A DNA stretch of 13,175 nt from assembly GCA_027596075.1 (NCBI GenBank), contig JADGJC010000274.1:33298-46472 (forward strand), written 5' to 3'. Below are positions 8,546 through 13,175 of this stretch, in pieces; the stretch's first letter is position 1, and every line of letters begins with the position of its first letter. The notes beneath the pieces were generated by a model. That model saw nothing but the letters and a program-made list of their open reading frames with translations. It had not been told where the DNA came from and did no database searches. The translations under genes were made by a program, and so were the position numbers. The stretch comes from Rhizophlyctis rosea (lineage: Eukaryota; Chytridiomycota; Chytridiomycetes; Rhizophlyctidales; Rhizophlyctidaceae).

Positions 8546-9016
8546 TCACCGGCTATGAATCTGATCCTCTTTGTTAGTTACAAACAGTGCTATCGAGCAG
8601 CCCTCAACTCGACGCACCAGCCAAGAGATCTGCAAAAAGGAAGCCATAATGCAACCACAAAATTCACAGTGCAAACCGGCGGTTGAAGGATGTGGTGCTG
8701 CGGAGAAGATATGCTTCGGCAGCAACCGCGAAAATGATGACAGGGGATGGACTGGTAAGGAACTGTCTCGCAACTCGGCGCAGGAGGATGCAACAAAGTA
8801 TACGACTAGGAAATCAGGGGCATCCTCGACACCACGGAGACAGGAGGGCCGTGCATAGGTTGCTGTCTGCCAGTGTCTGGTCACACTTTGTGCGTGCGTG
8901 TTGAATATCGCCTCCACCCGGATTGACCTCGTCGTGCGGATTAGTCGGACTCTACGCCATCTCCCGAAGCTCCCTCTGTACCAATATCCCCGTTGAAAAA
9001 AAGTTGCAGATAACAT
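8546..9016 (-). CDS. Hypothetical Arg- and Ser-rich frame, weak
   Basis: ATG 9014-9016 opens a 156-codon frame. The product is Arg-rich at the N-terminus (RWRRVRLIRTTRS), with scattered cysteines including CEFCGC, and has no recognised domain. A 95-codon frame lies antisense at 8571-8858 but opens with TTG. The minus frame follows the 3' end of copy A by 165 bases, so it could be a shifted remnant of the same unit. Codon composition by eye does not favour either strand. Confidence 0.25.
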   Translation of the reverse strand: MLSATFFQRGYWYRGSFGRWRRVRLIRTTRSIRVEAIFNTHAQSVTRHWQTATYARPSCLRGVEDAPDFLVVYFVASSCAELRDSSLPVHPLSSFSRLLPKHIFSAAPHPSTAGLHCEFCGCIMASFLQISWLVRRVEGCSIALFVTNKEDQIHSR

Positions 9017-9180
9017 GCATGGACGTCATTGTAAGTGGTCTATGCTCAACCCAATGTAGTTCTGAGACCCGCACAATATGGCATATGACCTCACGATAGT
9101 GGACAACATAACATATCCCTCTGCTATTTGCACCAACTGCTGGGACCAGATGTGCCAACCCTTATTGAACGTCAGCAAAT

Positions 9181-9477
9181 CTACGAACAATTGATTCCCG
9201 CTCGTGCGGACCAACAGCCGAGGCCCGCAAGATTTTCTATAACCGCAATAGTTGCAACCACCGACTTTGAAGTCATCCTGAGTTCACATGCATCGATTTT
9301 TTTGAGCAGCATATCCTGTCCTTCCTTGATGGCCTGATGTTGAGCAGCAACGGTTTTGCGTAGCTCCACTATTGATTGAAAGGGAAACCGTTCTTAGCAT
9401 TTGCTGCAGTATATCACAGTGGAGAAGGATCAAAACGGACATGTCTTGGTTTCAGACGATGTAGACTTGTCTGTCAT
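9181..9477 (-). CDS. 3' coding segment of copy A, two exons (9441-9477 and 9181-9368)
   Basis: Exon 1 runs from ATG 9475-9477 to a GTCCGT donor at 9440. The 72-base intron has CTAAG as a branch-type motif, a pyrimidine run TTTCCCTTTC and the acceptor AATAG at 9369. Exon 2 opens TGGAGCTACGC and encodes a helical segment with AIKEGQDMLLKKIDACELR. Spliced, it gives 74 residues ending in TAG at 9181. Intron phase (1) and acceptor context equal those of copy B, and AI, L, I, A, E and R recur at identical spacing from the splice junction. The copy B frame is longer; here an overlapping frame at 9026-9214 (NQLFVDLLTFNKGWHIWSQQ) looks like its continuation after a frame change. A truncated pseudogene end is likely. 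Confidence 0.5.
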
Positions 9478-9970
9478 GCTGCGAAGCTATTTTCAAAAGT
9501 TGGGCCGGGTGGACGGGTGGACGATTGGATGATGGACAGAGGTGGGTGGAGGGACAGTGAAGGCGGGAATATGTAGTTGTTAAACAGACGGGTGAAGATA
9601 CGGAGCTGCGAAGATGGTTTAATGGGCCTGTTGGGAGGTATGTTCGATAAAGACCGACGAAGGTACGTACTGAATGCAAACATATAAGCTGGGATACTGG
9701 GAATGGATGTCTCTTACAGACACAGGGGACTACGTAATGTGGCAGAGATGATTGTTTACCAGGTCGGGCCGACAACGTTTGTGGGCGAGGAAGGATGGTC
9801 AATAGGCGAATGCGTTGATTGGGGAAGGAACCCAGTGAGCCCGGTGGGCTTTTGTGGTTGTTCAAGTTTATGGGATGTGTTTCAGGCCAATCAGTCCCCG
9901 ATCTAAAGCACCCAAAAAAGCCTGACTGGCTTGGTTTTTAGCATCAGCTGTAGCCCTTGATTGATACAGG

Positions 9971-11040
9971 TCACCGCTGTATGACAGTATACAGTGATGG
10001 CGCGTCAAATGTTTTTGTTCCGGACTGGACGATCTCCAGGATACTCAGGATGGCGCATTGCGATTGTCCCCAGGTTTCCCTTGATTGTTTGTTTACGTAG
10101 CCGTGGCATTGCGAGCATGTTTCCTGGTAAATAAACAGAAAGCAGCCTGAGCTGCCGCCCTCTGCCAGCAGGCATCTAATGGATTGCTGGTAGAAGGAGC
10201 CAAGCTTGTGTTGATATGAATGTGACAATTAGAAGATGCCGCAATGTATCTAATATAAGATGTGTTCAAGGGTTTGAAAATTGCACAGTGGCCCCTGGCC
10301 TCGGACCAGTCAATGGCTCGGACATATCAAGCAGCAAAATCGCTGAAGCGATGGAAACTGTCAATATGGTGAATGTGGTGCTCCAGTTGGGGCCTTGAGA
10401 GTCGGAATGAGTGACTCCACTCATTCCGCTGCGGAGTTGTTGCTGGATTCGCAAGAGAAGAACCATTGTGTGATAGGGCCTATAGTCCAACAGCGGATTG
10501 ATTCATAGTTTTCCTTTTCACCTTCTTCCATATATGCGTTGACCAGGCTGCTTGACTTGCGAGATAACAGTGAGGAAAGTATTCAGCTTGCACAAGATTG
10601 TTATATCTCCACTGCGTAAAGTCGCCATGAATGCATGGATCTGTGGAAGGGTACTTTTCGTCAAGAGTGAGAGGATTTCTCATCTTTCCACGTGCTGCAC
10701 AACAACAGCCGGGACACAAACGTCCGTCGACTGCACAGCGAACTGGTGTTTGTCAGTCTTCGCTTCGCAGCGTACATTGTGAACGTTGCCATTGGTGATG
10801 AAGGATGCAGCCTAATTCGCGACCTTCATCTTCCCCCTTCTTGTGCTCCAGTTTTTTTGTCAGTTTACTACGACTTCTGCTGAAATCAAAATCCTGCAGC
10901 TGTATTCGAGCTCTGCTGCGCCCTGTGTAAGTACTAATAGGGTCCTTCTTGCCACCGCATAACTCTGACAAAAAGAGGTCGGGGAGTGTTATGAACTCCA
11001 GATACCATCTCAGGACAGGGACTGACCCTCGTTGGATTAA
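9971..11040 (-). pseudogene. Copy A: KDZ-like transposase remnant with internal stops
   Basis: A single frame runs from 11040 to 10093 (316 codons) broken by only three stops: TGA 10753-10755, TAG 10480-10482 and TGA 10327-10329. Its blocks in order are LIQRGSVPVLRW, GGKKDP, DFDFSRSR, VDGRLCPGCCCAARGK (CPGC at 10705-10716), CIHGDFTQWRYNN, AIDWSEARGHCAIFKP and CHIHI. A second frame (10228-9971) then carries HKLGSF, NKQSRETWGQSQC and TFDAP, matching copy B. Copy B keeps all of these in one frame across the HIHI/HKLGSF boundary, where copy A is four bases shorter, so copy A has a frameshift. HGDF replaces the DACF of copy B, so the expected Asp is lost. In-frame introns of 45 bases (10731-10775, with CTGAC) or 42 bases could remove some stops. 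Confidence 0.6.
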
Positions 11041-11669
11041 TTAGGAGACGCAGCATCGCACAATGTGACAATCCCGTTGTGCCAGCTGCATGTCAGCATT
11101 TAAAAGTTGTGCGGCACAACATTGCACAAAATAAAAGAAATACCACACTCTCTGAAGAACTCATGTGGAGATGGGCAGCTCTCCAAATGCCTTCATCACA
11201 CTTAGCATCGAAAAGCATTCGCAGGAATGTATGGTCAAGATCCCCATAATGCTCAATTGTTTTGTATGTTTCATTGAGCGATGGTTGGAAGGTGAGGAAG
11301 CACTTCCATCATTGGTGTCTTTCCAGTTTATCATGTGTTCTCTTCAGACTGATCCCGAAAAAGGTATCTTTGGAAGGCAAGGCAATACTGTGTAGTTTAA
11401 TGGAGGACTCATGGACAAAGCCACCCTGCCGCTAGGGATCGATGATCATCTTGTATCTTGTGAGCCTCATCACGTACAGAACGGCATACAGCATGGCGGT
11501 TTGGCCTGAAATCGCGTGAAGGCTGGAAACTGAAAATTCCGACAATATTTCAGACCCAGCTCAAATGGCATATGTGCCTCCGTGACCGTAGGCCGATATT
11601 CCCTAATCTAACAATAAGACTCTCAATTTAGATGATACTGATACAAAAATATCTAATACCTACCACTTT
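11041..11669. other. Stretch without a firm gene
   Basis: A 76-codon plus-strand frame at 11165-11395 opens with GTG (ATG at 11171) and encodes a mixed hydrophobic/acidic peptide including RWLEGEEALPSL, but nothing flanks it to support a gene. A small inverted repeat, GTTGTG-CGG-CACAAC, lies at about 11107-11121. No repeats or RNA genes are visible. Confidence 0.4.
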
Positions 11670-12137
11670 TCAAAGATGTGGAGTATGTGGTGTGAATGAG
11701 TTGTTTTCACTCACTGGCCTTGTGTTCTTTATTGCTCCTCTTCCCTTCGCCGCGATGTCGACCACAGTGTCTTGTCGGCATCCACTGGCCTCCGGATAGC
11801 TCAAATTCGGAACACATGAGTGTGGGAAGAAAAAGAAGGTCAGATCGAATGGCTTCTGAGGTGGAAGATTGAACGATATGTCCAATGGCTTTCTGTACGA
11901 ACACGCTGGTATCTTCAAACGTCTCCCGCTTGAATAATAAGCAATGGTCGTTGTTGTGCGCCCTTCCGTCGGCAAAAAGCAGAATGTTAAGTTAACAGGG
12001 CTTAAGAGACACTGGATCGCCGAATTCAACGTACTCCAGTTACTCCACCTCGTAGCAGCTAAGATACAAACATCATTTATACAATCTCCAAAGCACGTGA
12101 AAAAATCGCAAACGTGTATATTGTGCACATGCTCCAC
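11670..12137 (-). CDS. Long frame without ATG, possible exon
   Basis: This 155-codon frame is open from a GTG at 12135-12137 and contains no ATG, so it cannot be a standalone gene with a standard start. It is Ser/Thr/Phe-rich, with FDLTFFFFPHSCVP in the middle. It could be an exon of a spliced gene whose start lies upstream, or chance. Short plus-strand frames overlap it. I do not recognise the product. Confidence 0.2.
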   Translation of the reverse strand: MEHVHNIHVCDFFTCFGDCINDVCILAATRWSNWSTLNSAIQCLLSPVNLTFCFLPTEGRTTTTIAYYSSGRRLKIPACSYRKPLDISFNLPPQKPFDLTFFFFPHSCVPNLSYPEASGCRQDTVVDIAAKGRGAIKNTRPVSENNSFTPHTPHL

Positions 12138-12289
12138 CTTTCCTCACTGAGCATACATACGACGAAAAAAAAAAAGGAAACTCCTATACAAACGCACCAC
12201 CCGGGTGGAAGGATCAGCCGCCGTCCCTCCCATCACAGAAACCCATCCAGAAAAAACGTAAACGGAAGGATAAAAACAGAGGGAAATCT

Positions 12290-12420
12290 ACGTGACGACA
12301 ACCCCCTTCGCCAAGTATACACCCCAACACCCAACCCACCCACCCCTAAATCAACGGCGCAAAAACCAACCACCAACCCGCATCCGCAACGCCCCCCGAA
12401 AATCGCCGCATCAACACCCA
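12290..12420 (+). promoter_or_regulatory. C/A-rich leader ahead of the 12421 ATG
   Basis: About 110 bases of C- and A-rich sequence, with almost no G until the last third, lead directly into CACCCAATGAAC. Such leaders are common in front of fungal start codons. The frames reading through it are low-complexity Pro/Thr/Lys peptides and unlikely to be translated. Confidence 0.3.
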
Positions 12421-12889
12421 ATGAACGATACTGAAGCACGACTTCCCGTCACGACGGATGCTGCAGCGCCATTGGGGAACTCGGGAGGGCACGCCAAAGT
12501 ATGTTAGTGGGGTTGGGGTGTGGGGTTGGAATGATGGGAGGCGGGTGAAGAGGCGGTCGTGGATTTGTTGCGGAAGAGAAGGGGTGAGTTGAACAAGGAA
12601 AGGAAAGGAAAGGAATGGAAGGGTCATTCCCTTTCTTTTTGACCGGATCCTGGTTGTCACAGGGGGGTTGGAAACTGTAATGATTCAGGGCCTAGAAAAT
12701 AAATGTGTCCTCCCGCTTTGTATCTGCTGTCTTCTCCATGCACCCCTGTCCGCGGCATCCCTGCTACTTCTGCATCCGCATGACACTTCGCGAATGTCCT
12801 GTGAGGGATTCATTCCCCAATTCTCTCAAAATCTCCTTTTTTTCAACTGGACCTGTGATGCAACAAACCCTCAATTCATGTCAAACTGA
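12421..12889 (+). CDS. Candidate two-exon small Cys/Leu-rich protein
   Basis: Exon 1 (12421-12498) runs from ATG for 26 codons (MNDTEARLPVTTDAAAPLG and on) and ends in a perfect GTATGT donor. An acceptor GATTCAG at 12688 joins in phase 0 to a 66-codon frame ending in TGA at 12889. The product would be 92 residues with one hydrophobic, Cys-containing helix (VLPLCICCLLHAP) just after the junction. The 187-base intron holds a GGAAA microsatellite. A nearer acceptor (TCACAG at 12660) gives an early stop. An overlapping frame (12705-12953) is also open, so the exon 2 choice is uncertain. Confidence 0.3.
12597..12615 (+). repeat. (GGAAA)n microsatellite
   Basis: Three perfect GGAAA units and one partial unit, in a purine-rich stretch (12568-12622). 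Confidence 0.8.
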
Positions 12890-13105
12890 CTCGGAAGGTT
12901 GCTGCAAAACAGAGATACCCATGTGGGAATTTTGCATTCTTGTGGGGACATGACGCTCTCTTGAGGGGGTTTCAATTGCGGCCGAGTCACGCTGACGTTT
13001 TTTTGACGTCTGATTTCGCATGTGCACCTAATTTTCCCTTTGACTCTCGGTTAATTCGATGATACCTCCCCTGATCTTGTGTCGATATCCAGATGCAGAT
13101 GGTGT
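12890..13105. other. No gene seen
   Basis: Only short frames occur here. The overlapping plus-strand frame from 12705 ends at 12953. Nothing structured was seen. Confidence 0.4.
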
Positions 13106-13175
13106 GGGAGGGGGGGGGGGCGCCCCGCCGGCGGGGGGGGCGGGGCGAGGCCGGGCGGGGGGGCTGCAGGGGAGG
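13106..13175 (+). other. Extreme G-run at the sequence end
   Basis: The last 70 bases are almost only G and C, with G-runs up to ten and eight long, unlike anything else in the window. It abuts the window end, which suits low-quality contig-end sequence (poly-G read error). G-quadruplex potential is high if it is real. Confidence 0.7.

Noticed and set aside
12114..12434. A 106-codon Pro/Thr/Lys-rich plus-strand frame
   Set aside because: It reads through a poly-A run and a C/A-rich leader and has low-complexity composition only.
1..13175. CRISPR array, bacterial operon or prophage
   Set aside because: No regularly spaced identical repeats, no ribosome-binding-site-led gene strings and no phage genes; tRNA intron and splice signals point to a eukaryote.

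Overview
The window looks like a gene-poor stretch of a fungal nuclear genome, possibly an early-diverging fungus such as a chytrid. The signs are a eukaryotic tRNA-Arg(CCU) with a 13-base intron after the anticodon loop and a pol III T-run, candidate introns of about 60-190 bases with fungal-style signals, and one long unspliced membrane-protein gene. The lineage is an inference; no marker gene fixes it.

Layout. 1-450: a truncated copy of the 5' half of tRNA-Arg, then the intact tRNA. 466-903 (minus): a 145-codon frame with a CPVCPG motif. 1033-3195 (plus): the only clearly intact protein gene, a 720-residue single-pass membrane protein with a beta-propeller-like C-terminal half. 3196-3730: its 3' flank, with a hairpin. 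3731-3817 (minus): a tRNA-like pol III unit. About 4000-6630 and 9180-11040 (both minus): two diverged, collinear copies, here called copy B and copy A, of one multi-exon coding unit. Between them, at 7809-8287 (minus), lies a two-exon candidate gene. 11040-12420 holds little that is firm. 12421-12889 (plus) is a possible two-exon small gene. The last ~70 bases are an abnormal G-run that looks like a sequence end artefact.

The main result is the pair A and B. They align over about 1.5 kb on the same strand with matching spacing, keep peptide-level matches in corresponding frames, and share an intron of the same phase near their 3' ends, yet both carry in-frame stops and frame changes. The order of motifs (a leucine/proline N-terminal block, FDG..CP.C, then a D/H-x-x-F block, then a Cys...FDAP block, then a C-terminal helical segment) suggests decayed transposases of the KDZ (Kyakuja-Dileera-Zisupton) group. 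The frames at 466-903 and 7809-8287 may be further fragments of this group. That family call comes from motif recall only and was not tested by a profile search.
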